A stretch of 64,000 nt of DNA from Propionibacteriaceae bacterium (GCA_031271975.1 JAISUR010000037.1:310001-374000), one strand, 5' to 3'; numbered from the stretch's first letter, positions 1-12,195 are shown. Numbers and translations are program-made. The notes: generated from the sequence alone by a model not told the origin.

Positions 1-2091
<2,091 letters not shown>

Positions 2092-2092
2092 G

Positions 2093-3238
2093 TCACTCCC
2101 CACTCATCATGGCCGCGAATCGGTCGAACAGGTATGCCGCGTCGTGTGGGCCGGCGGAAGCCTCGGGATGATATTGCACCGAGAAGCCGAGCAGCTTCCC
2201 CTGGGCGTCGCGCAACTCCAAACCTTCCACGACATTGTCGTTCAGGCAGATATGGGACACGCGGGCGGCTCCCCAAGCGGTGGGGGTATCGCGGTCCAGC
2301 GGGGCGTCGACGGCGAACCCGTGATTCTGGGCGGTGATCTCGACCTTGCCGGTGGTCAAGTCCTTCACCGGCTGGTTGATCCCGCGGTGGCCGTATTTCA
2401 GCTTGAAGGTGCCGAATCCGAGCGCCCGGCCGAACAACTGGTTGCCGAAACATATTCCGAAGAAAGGCAGCCCGGCGTCCAGCACTTGCTTGAGCAAGGC
2501 GACTTCAGCATCGGCGGTGGCGGGGTCACCGGGTCCGTTGGAGAAGAAAACGCCGTCCGGGTTCACGGCCAGGATGTCCTCCAGCGAAGAACTCGCCGGG
2601 AGGACGTGCACCTGCATGCCGCGCGCTGCCATGGACGCCGGCGAATTGTCCTTGACGCCGAGGTCGATCGCGGCGACGGTGAGTTTGCGCCCGCCGACGG
2701 CTGGAACCACATTCGGCTGGGCCACGGTGACGTCGGCCACCAGATTCGACCCGGCCATCTGCGGCTGGGCCAAGACCTTGCGCAACAAGGCGTCCGGATC
2801 GAGTTCCACGGTGGAAATGCCCGCGCGCATCGCTCCGAGCTCGCGCAGATGCCTGGTCAGCGCCCGGGTGTCCAACTCCGCGATGCCCACGACGCCCTGG
2901 GTGCGCAGTTCGCCGTCCAAGGAGCGATTGGAACGCCAGTTGGAACGCACGCGGGAAAGGTCCCGTACGACGTAGCCGGCCACCCAAATCTTGCGGGATT
3001 CGTTGTCCTCGTCGTTCCAGCCCGTATTGCCGATGTGCGGCGCGGTGGCCACGACGATCTGCTTGTGGTAGCTGGGATCGGTCAGCGTTTCCTGATAGCC
3101 CGACATACCGGTGGAAAAGACCGCCTCGCCGAACGTCTCACCCGCGGCGCCGAAGTTGAACCCGGAAAAACTCCTGCCATCTTCCAGAACCAGAATTGCT
3201 GGTATCCGATTCGAGTGCAGGCTACTTGTCATCCACAT
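2093..3238 (-). CDS. carA: Carbamoyl-phosphate synthase small subunit
   Basis: Glutamine amidotransferase subunit that hydrolyses glutamine and channels ammonia to CarB. At 381 residues it has the normal length. The N-terminal CarA domain carries [11 protein letters not shown]. The C-terminal class-I amidotransferase domain has the nucleophile Cys263 in GICFGNQ and the catalytic His in QYHPEA. The ATG at 3238 lies only one base from the GGGG element. A second ATG at 3232 has better ribosome-binding spacing and may be the true start, giving 379 residues. It sits 19 bases after nusB and one base before carB, so nusB-carA-carB is probably one transcript. Confidence 0.97.
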   Translation of the reverse strand: MWMTSSLHSNRIPAILVLEDGRSFSGFNFGAAGETFGEAVFSTGMSGYQETLTDPSYHKQIVVATAPHIGNTGWNDEDNESRKIWVAGYVVRDLSRVRSNWRSNRSLDGELRTQGVVGIAELDTRALTRHLRELGAMRAGISTVELDPDALLRKVLAQPQMAGSNLVADVTVAQPNVVPAVGGRKLTVAAIDLGVKDNSPASMAARGMQVHVLPASSSLEDILAVNPDGVFFSNGPGDPATADAEVALLKQVLDAGLPFFGICFGNQLFGRALGFGTFKLKYGHRGINQPVKDLTTGKVEITAQNHGFAVDAPLDRDTPTAWGAARVSHICLNDNVVEGLELRDAQGKLLGFSVQYHPEASAGPHDAAYLFDRFAAMMSGE

Positions 3239-3257
3239 CCCCAGGCTTGATTCCGCG

Positions 3258-3671
3258 CTACTCTACCAAACCCTGCGCGATCCCTGCGAGCACGCCATTC
3301 AGAAACGCCGGGGACTCATCTGTGGACAGGTCCGCGGCCAATGCCACCGCCTCCGCGATGGCCACCGCCCGCTCAACTCCACCGGCGGCGAACTCGTAGA
3401 CGGCGATGCGTGCAACATTGCGGTCTACCCGGGGCATCCGCTGCAACGTCCATCCCTCCGGCAGGTGCGCCGTGATCTGTTCGTCGATCGTGTCCGCATG
3501 CTCCAGGACTCCGGCGACCAGTTCGGCCGTGTACTCCCTGACTGGCGGATCCGCGGCCGCGATGTGGTCCGCTAGGACATCTCTGGCCGAGGTTTCGCAC
3601 AGGTCGGCTTCGAAGAGGATGTCCAAGGCGCGTTTGCGGGCCTTCGTTCGCGAACCGCCCTTACTGGACAC
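3258..3671 (-). CDS. nusB: Transcription antitermination factor NusB
   Basis: RNA-binding helical protein that with NusE (S10) assembles antitermination complexes on rRNA operons. The 137 residues match the family: a basic N-terminus ([18 protein letters not shown]) and the C-terminal helical motif [14 protein letters not shown]. The GTG start at 3671 lies inside the last codons of efp, an 11-base overlap, which implies translational coupling. The efp-nusB order is common in many bacteria. Confidence 0.96.
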   Translation of the reverse strand: MSSKGGSRTKARKRALDILFEADLCETSARDVLADHIAAADPPVREYTAELVAGVLEHADTIDEQITAHLPEGWTLQRMPRVDRNVARIAVYEFAAGGVERAVAIAEAVALAADLSTDESPAFLNGVLAGIAQGLVE

Positions 3672-4221
3672 GGCCGAGGTACGAGCCGTCGCGGGTGTCC
3701 ACCTTCACCTTCTCGCCCGTCACTATGAACAACGGGACCTGGATTTGCAGCCCGGTTTCCACAGTCGCCGGCTTGGTGCCACCCGTCGACCGGTCGCCCT
3801 GCAGCCCCGGCTCGGTGTACGTGACCTCAAGCTCAACGGAAGCTGGAAGGTCGATGTAGAGCGGATTGCCCTCGTTGAGGGCCACTGTCGCCACGTGGTT
3901 TTCCAGCAGGTAGTTCTTGGCGTCGCCGACGACCTCGTCAGGCAGCGTCAACTGGTCATATGTGTCGGTGTCCATGAAAACGAAACCGTCGCCATCGTGA
4001 TAGAGGTATTGCATCTCGCGGCGGTCGATAGCGGCCGTGTCGACCTTTGTGTCGGAGTTGAACGTCTTGTCGACGACCTTCCCGGACAGCACGTGCTTCA
4101 ATTTCGTGCGCACCACGGTGTTGCCCTTGCCAGGCTTGTGATGCTGGAACCAGATGACACTCCAAAGCTGCCCGTCCAGATCGAGCACCATGCCGTTCTT
4201 CAGATCATTCGTGGAAACCAT
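3661..4221 (-). CDS. efp: Translation elongation factor P
   Basis: Binds the ribosome between the P and E sites and relieves stalling at consecutive prolines. The ATG at 4221 has a strong AAGGAGAG site, giving 186 residues, the usual length. Longer upstream open frame is rejected because [11 protein letters not shown] is the normal N-terminus. Domain I carries the loop tip Lys32 in HKPGKGN, which contacts the P-site tRNA. As I recall, actinobacterial EF-Ps usually have PGKGP and work unmodified; here the last residue is Asn. No modification gene (epmA or earP type) is seen in the window. It is followed by the overlapping nusB. Confidence 0.97.
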   Translation of the reverse strand: MVSTNDLKNGMVLDLDGQLWSVIWFQHHKPGKGNTVVRTKLKHVLSGKVVDKTFNSDTKVDTAAIDRREMQYLYHDGDGFVFMDTDTYDQLTLPDEVVGDAKNYLLENHVATVALNEGNPLYIDLPASVELEVTYTEPGLQGDRSTGGTKPATVETGLQIQVPLFIVTGEKVKVDTRDGSYLGRVQ

Positions 4222-4250
4222 AATTCTTCTCTCCTTGATACCGAAGGAAG

Positions 4251-4256
4251 AGTCTA
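4251..4256 (-). promoter_or_regulatory. Putative -10 element for efp
   Basis: TAGACT on the minus strand fits an actinobacterial -10 (TANNNT). It would start transcription about 24 bases before the efp ATG, leaving room for its strong ribosome-binding site. No good -35 is visible. Confidence 0.35.
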
Positions 4257-4286
4257 GCCCAACCGGCGCTGGGTGCGAGCGTTCCC

Positions 4287-4949
4287 CTACTCCTCGTACG
4301 CCGCAGATTGCGAACGGCCGGCTTTGATCTGGGCCAGCATCTCCTGCTTGGCGACGGCGCGCGGCAGCGAGTAGGCCTCCATCCAGTCGGCCACCTGAGC
4401 GCAGCCGGCCTCCCGCAGCCCGGCGACCACCTGCCGCACCACCTCGGGGGACTTGTTCTGGCTCATCTTGGCTTTCGCCTCCACACGCTCGACCTCCAGT
4501 TCCAGGCACACCATGGCCCGCAGCATTTTCTGCTTGTGCTCCGCGGTGATCGTGCTGGCGTCGAAATCCGGCTCCAGCGCGTATTGGTGGCGCATCACCT
4601 GTGTCCAGACCGCGTCGTCATCGGTGTGGATGTGGAGCGTGCCGTACGCGTGAACGGTGATGTAATTCCAACTGCCCGCATCTTTGGCTTGCGGGCTTAC
4701 CCGCAGCCACGTCGACCTGATGTAGGCGTCCGGGCCGTGGAAGATGGCCAACGCACTCGCGCCGTCCAACTTGGCCAGCGGGTTGGCACGCCCGATGTGC
4801 GTGGCCAGGCAATTCCCATGGTATTCGAGCGGCAAGAACCCGGCCTCCAGCCCGGTGGGGGCGACGGCGACCACATCGGCTGCGCCGGCGTTGGCCAACA
4901 TGATCTGGGCCTCGGCCGGATCGAGTTTGAAATGGTCGGGAATGTGCAT
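4287..4949 (-). CDS. PaiB-family FMN-binding protein
   Basis: Split-barrel flavin-binding protein of the PaiB family (named for a Bacillus subtilis negative regulator of sporulation and protease genes; the biochemical role is poorly defined). 220 residues. Family features seen are the N-terminal HIPDHFKLD, the early barrel segment [18 protein letters not shown], and [10 protein letters not shown] followed by [11 protein letters not shown]. The Cys-free C-terminal helix is normal. The ATG at 4949 has GGAG overlapping the aroB stop, four bases away, so it is translated from the aro transcript. Many actinobacteria have a type II dehydroquinase or peptidase here. Whether it regulates anything is not shown. 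Confidence 0.85.
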   Translation of the reverse strand: MHIPDHFKLDPAEAQIMLANAGAADVVAVAPTGLEAGFLPLEYHGNCLATHIGRANPLAKLDGASALAIFHGPDAYIRSTWLRVSPQAKDAGSWNYITVHAYGTLHIHTDDDAVWTQVMRHQYALEPDFDASTITAEHKQKMLRAMVCLELEVERVEAKAKMSQNKSPEVVRQVVAGLREAGCAQVADWMEAYSLPRAVAKQEMLAQIKAGRSQSAAYEE

Positions 4950-4953
4950 GCCG

Positions 4954-6036
4954 TTACTCCGCTATAGCTTCGAACGCGTCCAACAGTACCGGCTCGGGGG
5001 GATCCAGGCAGATGCGCGGCGCCGCCATGCCATGCAACAGGACCAGGCGCAACTGCGAGCCGCGCCGTTTCTTGTCCAGGCTCATCGCGCCGCGCAACTC
5101 ATGCCAGTCGGCCTGTGAGTATTCGACTGGCAGCCCCGCCGCGGCCAGCACTTCACGGTGTTCCGCGACCAGCGACGCGGGGATCAGGCCCAGTCGGGTG
5201 GCCACTTCTGCCGCGAACACCATGCCGATGGAAACGGCCTCGCCGTGGCGCCACTCGAAGCCCTCGTGCTTTTCGATGGCGTGCGCCAGCGTGTGGCCGT
5301 AGTTGAGCGCCTCGCGGCCAATGGTGTCGCCGACCGATGTCCGTTCGCGGAAATCTTTCGAGACCACGTCGGCCTTGACGGCTACAGCCCGCCGGATGAT
5401 CTCGGCGGTCAGATCTCCACCGGACATCGCCGTGGCGGGATCGGGCCGGAACAACTCCAAGATCTGCGGATCCGCGATGAACCCCGCCTTCAGCACTTCC
5501 GCGAACCCCGAACGCAGTTCCCGCACCGGCAATGTGGCCAGCAGGTTCATGTCTCCCAGCACGGTGTACGGCTCGTAAAAGGCTCCCACCAGATTCTTCC
5601 CCGCGGCGAGGTTGATGCCGGTCTTGCCCCCGACCGCGGCGTCGACCATGCCCAGCACGGTGGTGGGCATGGCCACGTAGCGCACGCCGCGCAGCCAAGT
5701 CGCCGCGACGAGCCCGGCCAAGTCCGTCACGGCGCCGCCGCCAAAACCGACGATCGTGTCCGAGCGCGTGAAACCCGCTTGGGCCAAGTTGTCCCAGCAT
5801 TCAGCCAACACCGCGGTGGTCTTCGCCGCCTCGGCGTCCGGCACCTCCAGGAAGGTCACCCGCTGCGGCAGATCTCGGCAAATGTGCTCCGCCGCGGGGC
5901 GTAACTCATGCGAGCAGATGAACGCCACCTGCTCCGATCCGTCCACAAAGCTGGCCAACAGTCCCGATACCCCCGGGCCGATGACAACCTGGTACGGGTT
6001 GTCGGTGGAAACGTCGATGGGATCCCAACACGTCAT
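4954..6036 (-). CDS. aroB: 3-dehydroquinate synthase
   Basis: NAD- and metal-dependent enzyme converting DAHP to 3-dehydroquinate, the second step of the shikimate pathway. 360 residues from the ATG at 6036, which overlaps the aroC stop as ATGA. Rossmann part: [20 protein letters not shown] and [18 protein letters not shown]. Metal-binding residues lie in [17 protein letters not shown] and [10 protein letters not shown]. Length rules out a fused shikimate kinase. The family's usual neighbours aroK (upstream) and aroQ (downstream) are both missing here. Confidence 0.97.
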   Translation of the reverse strand: MTCWDPIDVSTDNPYQVVIGPGVSGLLASFVDGSEQVAFICSHELRPAAEHICRDLPQRVTFLEVPDAEAAKTTAVLAECWDNLAQAGFTRSDTIVGFGGGAVTDLAGLVAATWLRGVRYVAMPTTVLGMVDAAVGGKTGINLAAGKNLVGAFYEPYTVLGDMNLLATLPVRELRSGFAEVLKAGFIADPQILELFRPDPATAMSGGDLTAEIIRRAVAVKADVVSKDFRERTSVGDTIGREALNYGHTLAHAIEKHEGFEWRHGEAVSIGMVFAAEVATRLGLIPASLVAEHREVLAAAGLPVEYSQADWHELRGAMSLDKKRRGSQLRLVLLHGMAAPRICLDPPEPVLLDAFEAIAE

Positions 6037-7214
6037 GCAAGTCCTCGTTCCGCCAGGCGCGCCCGGTAGCGTTCGATCGCGGCGCGCGTCTCGGCGAGGG
6101 TGTCCCCGCCGAATTTCTCCAACACCAATTGGGCCAACACCAGCGCGCATGCGGCCTCAGCGACGACACCGGCGGCCGGCACGGCCGTGGTATCCGAACG
6201 CTGGTGATGGGCCGAGGCAGGCTCACCGGTGTCGGTGTCTATGGTGTGGAGCGCGCGTGGGACCGTCGCTATCGGCTTCATCGCCAAGCGGACCCGCAGG
6301 ACCTCACCGTTGCTCATGCCGCCTTCCACGCCGCCGGCGTGGTTGGTCGCCCTGGTGATCTTGCCACCTTGGGACACTATCTCGTCGTGCGCCTGCGACC
6401 CGGGCACACGCGCGATCGCGAAGCCGTCGCCGAACTCCACGCCTTTGATGGCCTGGATGCCCATGAAGGCCGCGGCGAGCAAGGCGTCGAGGCGGCGGTC
6501 GGTCTGCGCGTACGAGCCCAGCCCGGGCGGCAGGCCGTAGGCCAGCACTTCGACCACCCCGCCGTAGGTGTCCCGTGCGTCGGACATCGCCGCCATCATG
6601 GCTTGAGAGTCCTCTTCGAAGTAGGTGCGCAGCGGCGTGCCGTCGATGACTTCGTAGAGATCTTCAGGCTGTGGTGAGCACGGGCGGGCCGCCACACCGG
6701 CCAACTCCACGGTGTGGCTCAGCACGTAGATTTGAGCCACTTGCTCCAGGAATGCGCGGGCCACGGCGCCCAGCGCCACCTTCGCCGCCGTTTCGCGCGC
6801 GGATGCCCGTTCCAGCACTGGGCGCGCTTCGTCGAAGTCGTATTTCTGCATGCCCGCCAGGTCGGCGTGCCCCGGCCGCGGCCGGGTCAGCCGCGCGTTC
6901 CGCTCCAAGCCGGCCAAGACGGCCTCATCGACCGGATCCGCTGACATGACCTGTTCCCATTTCGGCCACTCGGTGTTGCCCACCTGGATCGCGATCGGCG
7001 AGCCGAGAGTCTGGCCGTGGCGGATCCCGCCGAGGATCGACACCTCGTCGCGCTCGAACTGCATGCGCGCCCCGCGGCCGGCCCCGAGCCGGCGGCGTGC
7101 CAAATGGGCGGAGATGTCGGAAGTTTGGACCCGGACATGCGCGGGCAATCCCTCAAGCACGGCCACCAAGGCCGGACCGTGGGACTCCCCCGCTGTCAGG
7201 TAACGCACCAGCAC
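6033..7214 (-). CDS. aroC: Chorismate synthase
   Basis: Reduced-FMN-dependent enzyme that makes chorismate from EPSP, the branch-point precursor of Trp, Phe, Tyr and folate. 393 residues with the family signatures [16 protein letters not shown] near the start, [23 protein letters not shown] and [13 protein letters not shown] near the end. The GTG at 7214 follows the mltG stop by three bases; the short upstream spacing suggests coupled translation. Confidence 0.97.
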   Translation of the reverse strand: MLVRYLTAGESHGPALVAVLEGLPAHVRVQTSDISAHLARRRLGAGRGARMQFERDEVSILGGIRHGQTLGSPIAIQVGNTEWPKWEQVMSADPVDEAVLAGLERNARLTRPRPGHADLAGMQKYDFDEARPVLERASARETAAKVALGAVARAFLEQVAQIYVLSHTVELAGVAARPCSPQPEDLYEVIDGTPLRTYFEEDSQAMMAAMSDARDTYGGVVEVLAYGLPPGLGSYAQTDRRLDALLAAAFMGIQAIKGVEFGDGFAIARVPGSQAHDEIVSQGGKITRATNHAGGVEGGMSNGEVLRVRLAMKPIATVPRALHTIDTDTGEPASAHHQRSDTTAVPAAGVVAEAACALVLAQLVLEKFGGDTLAETRAAIERYRARLAERGLA

Positions 7215-7217
7215 ATC

Positions 7218-8378
7218 CTATTCGCCGAAACACACTTTCTTGTGCGCGGCGGACTCATTGCACCAAGCTTGGTACTTGGCGACGCCCTGCTGGTGTTCGG
7301 CATAGGTGTCGGAGAACTGGGTTTCACCGGTCTCCGGATTCACGACCACCCAGTACAGCCAGTCGCCCTTCGAAGGATTCAGCGCCGCCTCCAAGGCCTT
7401 GCGGCCCGGATTCGAGATCGGCCCCGGCGGCAGGCCCTTGTACTTATACGTGTTGTACTTGGAGTCGACCTCGCGATCGGCTTGCGTCGTGGCGATGACG
7501 CCGGACTTCTTCACCGCGTACGCCACCGTGGAGTCCATCTGCAGCGGCATGTCGGCCTTCAGCCGGTTGTAGATGACGCGGGCGGCCTTGGGGCGGTCCT
7601 CGTCGCGGTTGACCTCGCGCTCGATGATGGATGCGATGATGACGATCTTGTACTGGCTGACCTTCAACTCGTCGGCGCGCTCCTCCATATTGAGCTCTTT
7701 CGCGACCACCGCGAACTGCTTGGTCGCCATCTTGATGACACTCAACACCGTCGGGTTGTCGCCGATGTCATAGCTCTCCGGGAAGATGAAGCCCTCGGCG
7801 TTCTTCTTCTCCTTCGCATACGACGGCAGGCCGAGTTTGTCAGTCTGCTTGGTCAAAGCCTTGAGGAAGTCTTCTTCAGGCAGATTCGTGGCCTCGGCCA
7901 TCGTCTTGGCGTAATCGGTCAACCACAGGCCCTCGCGCAGGGTCAACCAGTCGTGGACCTGGTTGGAGTTGTCCAGCAGCATGTCCACGGCGGCCGCTGA
8001 TGAGATCTCCTTGCACAGCTTCCAGCGCCCGAACTGGATAGAAGTGCCTTCCGGATGCCGTCCCAGTTCGCGGATGAACGCCTTTGTCGTCTTCACGACT
8101 TCGTTCTCGACGAGCAGGTCGGCGATCGCGGACCCGGAAGCACCGTTGGGGATCGTTATTTCCACATAGCCCGGCGAGTTGGCGCAGTTGCCCTCGAAGT
8201 CGTCCGCAGTGCGATAGTCGTTCCATCTCTCGCCGATGTACGCGGCGGCTATCGAGCCGCCATAGGCGAACAAGCCCAGGCACGCGACCACGATCACCGC
8301 AGACCGCAACCGTTTGAAGATCTCGCGCTTGGACACCGCGCCCGTCTCCGGATCGCGAAGATTCTTGAACAAAACCAT
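7218..8378 (-). CDS. mltG: Endolytic murein transglycosylase MltG (YceG-like)
   Basis: Membrane-anchored lytic transglycosylase that cuts nascent peptidoglycan strands. 386 residues: a short cytoplasmic N-terminus, one membrane helix at about residues 26-50, a LysM-like region, then the YceG catalytic domain. The catalytic Glu is in IIASIIEREVN, and the signatures PLQMDSTVAYA and GLPPGPISNPG are present. The TAG of ruvX directly abuts the ATG at 8378. The ruvX-mltG-aro order is typical of actinobacteria. Confidence 0.95.
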   Translation of the reverse strand: MVLFKNLRDPETGAVSKREIFKRLRSAVIVVACLGLFAYGGSIAAAYIGERWNDYRTADDFEGNCANSPGYVEITIPNGASGSAIADLLVENEVVKTTKAFIRELGRHPEGTSIQFGRWKLCKEISSAAAVDMLLDNSNQVHDWLTLREGLWLTDYAKTMAEATNLPEEDFLKALTKQTDKLGLPSYAKEKKNAEGFIFPESYDIGDNPTVLSVIKMATKQFAVVAKELNMEERADELKVSQYKIVIIASIIEREVNRDEDRPKAARVIYNRLKADMPLQMDSTVAYAVKKSGVIATTQADREVDSKYNTYKYKGLPPGPISNPGRKALEAALNPSKGDWLYWVVVNPETGETQFSDTYAEHQQGVAKYQAWCNESAAHKKVCFGE

Positions 8379-8837
8379 CTAGCTACCTTCCCTCAGCGGA
8401 ATCCCGGGCGGATTCCCAGTACTCCGCTCGATCGCCAGCGCCTGCTCCAGAATCGCCACCGCAGCCGCCTGGTCGATGATCGCCCGCCCAGAACGGGCCG
8501 TTCTTCCTGCTTCGCGCACAAGTGTAGTGGCTGCCGCTGTGGACATCCGCTCATCGACAAGCCGCACCGGCACATCCGGTACCGCCGCTGCGAACTCGGC
8601 CGCCTTGGCCCGCCTCGCCGCGGCCGCGGGACCTTCGCCCCCGTCCAACCGCAGCGGAAAGCCCCAAACCACCTCAATCGGCGCATACTCGGCCACCAGC
8701 TCCGCCAACCGCGCCAGCGCGCCCGCGTCATTGCGAATCGTCTCCACGGGAGAGCACCAGCTGCCTGCGGCGTCGCAACGAGCCACGCCGATGCGCGCCT
8801 GGCCATAGTCCACCGCAAGCCGCACCCCGAGGCGCAT
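8379..8837 (-). CDS. ruvX: Putative Holliday-junction resolvase / pre-16S rRNA nuclease RuvX (YqgF)
   Basis: RNase H-fold nuclease of the YqgF family, implicated in 16S rRNA 5'-end processing and possibly in junction resolution. 152 residues. Motifs: LAVDYGQARIGVA with the first catalytic Asp, VVWGFPLRLDG, VRLVDERMST and the terminal DQAAAVAILEQAL. The ATG at 8837 overlaps the alaS stop (ATGA). Confidence 0.93.
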   Translation of the reverse strand: MRLGVRLAVDYGQARIGVARCDAAGSWCSPVETIRNDAGALARLAELVAEYAPIEVVWGFPLRLDGGEGPAAAARRAKAAEFAAAVPDVPVRLVDERMSTAAATTLVREAGRTARSGRAIIDQAAAVAILEQALAIERSTGNPPGIPLREGS

Positions 8838-11491
8838 CAGGCTTCCAACGCCCTTCCAACAGCGGCGAGCGCCCGCGCGGCGCCGGCGGCGTCCACGCCA
8901 CCGCCCTGAGCCAGGTCATCCCGACCACCGCCGCGCCCGCCCAGCTCGACAGCGGCCGACGAAACCAACTGGCCCGCCTTGGCGCCCAGCGCCCGGGCCG
9001 CCTGCGTAGTGGCCACCACCAGCGCGGGCTTAGCGTCACCGCCGATGAGGGCGACCACCCCGGCCTGAGGCTCCAAGCCGTCGCGGATAGCCATCGCCAA
9101 CGCGCGCAAGTCGTCCGCGGGCGTGCCTGGCAACTCCTTCGCGACCAGGCGGTACGGGCCGCTCGGCAGCGCGTCCTTGACCAACTGCGGCACGTTTTCC
9201 AGCAGTTGCCGCGACTTGATCGCGGCGAGTTCCTTCTGGGTGGATTTCAGTTCAGCCACCAGTCGCTCCACCCGGTCCGCGAGTTGGTCCGGTTGGGTCT
9301 TCAGGATCGCCGAAATGTTGGCCACTAGCGCACGTTCCGCCGCCAGGTTCGCGAACGCGTCAGTGGACACGAACGCCTCGACGCGCCGGATGCCGGAAGC
9401 CACCGACGATTCGCTGAGCAGTGAGAGCAGCCCGATCTCGGCGGTCTTGGCCACATGCGTGCCGCCGCACAGTTCCCGCGACCACGGCCCGGCCAGCTCG
9501 ACCATCCGGACGATTTCGCCGTACTTCTCGCCGAACATGGCTTGCGCGCCGAGCGCCTTGGCTTCGGCGAGCGGCATTTCCACGGCGGTCACTTCCCAGT
9601 TGGCGGTGATCGCCTGGTTGGAGATGCCTTCGAGCTCCTGCTGCATGGCTGCGGAGAGCCCCTGGGGCGTGTTGAAGTCGAAGCGCAAATACCCGGGCTT
9701 GTTGTAGGACCCCTGCTGAGCCGTCGAAGGGCCGAGCAACTGCCGCAGCGCCGCGTTGACGATGTGGGTGGCGGTGTGCGCCTGGCAGGACCCGTGCCGC
9801 TGGGCCGCGTCGACGCTGGCCAGCACTTCCGCCCCCGGGAAGACTTCGCCGTCGGCGACCTTCACCTTGTGCACGATCAGGCCCTGGACCGGCTTCTGCA
9901 CGTCCAAGACCTCCAACGACACATTCTGCGAACTGATGAGCCCAGTGTCCGCATCCTGCCCGCCGGATTCCGCGTAGAACGGTGTCTGCTCCAACACCAC
10001 TTCCACGATCTCGCCAGGCCCGGCCTTGGCGGCGAGCCGGCCATCCGCGATCAAGCCCCGGACTTTCGTGAGCACCTGCAGTTCGCCGTACCCCAAGAAC
10101 GGGATCTCGCCGGCATCGCGCAACTCCCGGTATGCCTCGGTGTTGACGGCCCCGCCCTTTTTCGCCCGGGCGTCGGCCTTGGCCCGGTCCTTCTGCTCCT
10201 GCATCAGGCGCTTGAACTCGGCTTGGTCCACCTGCAGCCCGACTTCGTCGGCCATCTCCAAGGTGAGGTCGATCGGGAAACCATACGTGTCATGTAACTG
10301 GAAGGCCTGCGCACCTGGCAGCGCCACGGCGTTGTCGCGCTTCGCCTTCGCGACCGCGAGGTCGAAAATCTGAGTGCCCGTCGTCAGGGTGCGCCGGAAA
10401 GTCTCCTCCTCGGCGTAGGCCACCTGCGAAACACGCGCCCACTGTTCGTCCACCTCGGGATACGACTGGCGCATCAAGGCCTTGGAAACCGGCAGCAACT
10501 CCGGCAGCACCGGATCCTGCACACCCAACAGGCGCATCGCCCGCACGGAACGCCGCAGCAGCCGGCGCAGCACGTAGCCGCGCGCCTCGTTCCCCGGAGT
10601 GACCCCGTCGGTCATCAGCATCAGCGCCGAACGCACGTGGTCGGCCACCACGCGCATGCGCACGTCGTCTGGGGAAGCGGAATGCGCATACTGCTTCCCG
10701 GCCAACTCCGCCGCCTTCGCGAGCACTGGGAAGACCTCGTCGATCTCGTACATGTTGTCCACGCCTTGCAGCAGATACGCCACCCGCTCCAAACCCATGC
10801 CGGTGTCGATGTTCTTGTTCGGCAATGGCCGCAGCACGTCAAAATCATCCTTGGCGCGCACCGCCGACAGCTCTTCCTGCATGAAGACCAAGTTCCAGAT
10901 TTCCAGGAAGCGGTCCTCGTCGGCGTTGGGGCCGCCATCCGGCCCGAACTCCGGTCCGCGGTCCACATAGATCTCCGAGCACGGACCGCCCGGGCCGGGC
11001 ACGCCCATGTTCCAGTAGTTGTCCTTCAGGCCGCGCGCTTGGATGCGCTCCTTCGGCAGGCCGGCCTCGGTCTGCCACAGCTCATAGGCCTCCTGGTCGC
11101 TGGGCAGCACCGTCACCCAGATGCGGTCGGGATCGAAACCGAAACCGCCCTCGGACTGCGGGGAAGTCACCAAGTCGAAGGCATATCTGATCGCGCCCTG
11201 CTTGAAATAGTCGCCGAAGGAGAAATTGCCGTTCATCTGGAAGAACGTGCCGTGCCGCGTGGTCTTGCCGACCTCCTCGATGTCGAGGGTGCGCACGCAC
11301 TTCTGCACGGACGCGGCGCGCGGGTACGGCGGCGTCTCGGCACCGGTGAAATACGGCTTGAACTGCACCATGCCGGCATTGACGAACAGCAACGTTGGAT
11401 CGTTGTAAACCAGCGGCGCGCTGGGCACCACCTGGTGGCCGCGTTCTGAAAAGAAGTCAAGGAAACGTTGCCGGATTTCGGCTGTCTTCAT
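8837..11491 (-). CDS. alaS: Alanyl-tRNA synthetase
   Basis: Class II synthetase that charges and proofreads tRNA-Ala. 884 residues, full length. N-terminal catalytic core starts MKTAEIRQRFLDFFSERGH with motif 2 near KCVRTLDIEEVGKTTRHGTF. The editing domain carries the zinc ligands HTATH and CGGTH. The C-terminal DHHA1 region ends in GGRGGGRDDLAQGGG. It starts 14 bases after the small membrane protein gene at 11506, in the same operon. Confidence 0.98.
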   Translation of the reverse strand: MKTAEIRQRFLDFFSERGHQVVPSAPLVYNDPTLLFVNAGMVQFKPYFTGAETPPYPRAASVQKCVRTLDIEEVGKTTRHGTFFQMNGNFSFGDYFKQGAIRYAFDLVTSPQSEGGFGFDPDRIWVTVLPSDQEAYELWQTEAGLPKERIQARGLKDNYWNMGVPGPGGPCSEIYVDRGPEFGPDGGPNADEDRFLEIWNLVFMQEELSAVRAKDDFDVLRPLPNKNIDTGMGLERVAYLLQGVDNMYEIDEVFPVLAKAAELAGKQYAHSASPDDVRMRVVADHVRSALMLMTDGVTPGNEARGYVLRRLLRRSVRAMRLLGVQDPVLPELLPVSKALMRQSYPEVDEQWARVSQVAYAEEETFRRTLTTGTQIFDLAVAKAKRDNAVALPGAQAFQLHDTYGFPIDLTLEMADEVGLQVDQAEFKRLMQEQKDRAKADARAKKGGAVNTEAYRELRDAGEIPFLGYGELQVLTKVRGLIADGRLAAKAGPGEIVEVVLEQTPFYAESGGQDADTGLISSQNVSLEVLDVQKPVQGLIVHKVKVADGEVFPGAEVLASVDAAQRHGSCQAHTATHIVNAALRQLLGPSTAQQGSYNKPGYLRFDFNTPQGLSAAMQQELEGISNQAITANWEVTAVEMPLAEAKALGAQAMFGEKYGEIVRMVELAGPWSRELCGGTHVAKTAEIGLLSLLSESSVASGIRRVEAFVSTDAFANLAAERALVANISAILKTQPDQLADRVERLVAELKSTQKELAAIKSRQLLENVPQLVKDALPSGPYRLVAKELPGTPADDLRALAMAIRDGLEPQAGVVALIGGDAKPALVVATTQAARALGAKAGQLVSSAAVELGGRGGGRDDLAQGGGVDAAGAARALAAVGRALEA

Positions 11492-11505
11492 CTGTTATCG
11501 CTCCG

Positions 11506-11733
11506 TCAGTCGATTTCGAGCACTTCGCGCAGTTCGGCTTCGCGCTCCTCCATGGCCGTCGTGAAAGTGGTCACAAACTCCCCCGCGCGCACCCGCAGCC
11601 GGTTCGAGGCCACATCGACGCGCTGGGCGATACCCGCCGGCGTGAATTTCTCGTAGATCTGTTTGCCCTTGAGCACGACCACCGCGGTCAGGCCCACGCC
11701 CACCGCCAACCAGAAAAGCCGCTTGCCCATCAC
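11506..11733 (-). CDS. Small membrane protein (DUF6167-like)
   Basis: 75 residues: one N-terminal membrane helix (about 6-22, LFWLAVGVGLTAVVVL) and a charged C-terminal part (VTTFTTAMEEREAELREVL). It resembles the small protein found between DUF948 and alaS in many actinobacteria. Start is either the GTG at 11733 or the ATG at 11730; both overlap the upstream stop (GTGATGG). Function unknown. Confidence 0.8.
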   Translation of the reverse strand: MMGKRLFWLAVGVGLTAVVVLKGKQIYEKFTPAGIAQRVDVASNRLRVRAGEFVTTFTTAMEEREAELREVLEID

Positions 11734-12119
11734 TTGCCCTTCTTGGCGCCCGACTGCGTGGCTTTGGCGGCCTGCTTCACGCCATAAGTGAAGGCGGCGG
11801 CCTTGATCATCGGGCCGCCCACCGTGGTGCGGAACGCGGCGCTGAGCCGATTAGCGTTGTCAGTCACACCCACCACATTCGAGCTGATCTTCGAAACATC
11901 CTCAGTCACGAGGGCGAGTTTCTCGATCTCGGTGTTCGTGGCCGCCACGGTGCCGCGCAACTCTTGCAGTATCGGCACGGAATTGTGTCCCATATCCCGG
12001 ATGGTGAGCCGCAACTCCTCCAAGACCCGCCCCGTCTTCAACAGGGGGACGGCGCACAGCGCCACCAACACGACGAAAGCAATAGCGGCGATCAGGCCCG
12101 CGATCTGTCCAAGGTCCAT
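11730..12119 (-). CDS. DUF948-family membrane protein
   Basis: 129 residues with an N-terminal membrane helix (about 5-27), then a coiled-coil-like stretch of DUF948 type (ELRGTVAATNTEIEKL, ITDN-like VTDNANRLSAAFRTTVGGP) and a Lys-rich tail. DUF948 proteins precede alaS in many actinobacteria and are of unknown function. In those genomes rpsD often lies just upstream; here the upstream gene is a potassium channel. Confidence 0.85.
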   Translation of the reverse strand: MDLGQIAGLIAAIAFVVLVALCAVPLLKTGRVLEELRLTIRDMGHNSVPILQELRGTVAATNTEIEKLALVTEDVSKISSNVVGVTDNANRLSAAFRTTVGGPMIKAAAFTYGVKQAAKATQSGAKKGK

Positions 12120-12195
12120 CTCAAACAGCCTTTCCTAGTAACCAGCCAAGCGTATCGGTTTCCGGGCAAGATCGCCTCCCCGGCAAGAGCCCCGT

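Noticed and set aside
4222..4509. N-terminal extension of EF-P by about 96 codons
   Set aside because: The extension overlaps the PaiB-family gene, and the ATG at 4221 has a strong ribosome-binding site and the canonical N-terminus.
8837..11491. T-box or riboswitch leaders upstream of alaS, gcvP, trpE or carA
   Set aside because: Spacers before alaS (14 bases), trpE (overlap) and carA (19 bases) are too short. The gcvP spacer holds repeats and a near-leaderless start, with no glycine aptamer features seen.
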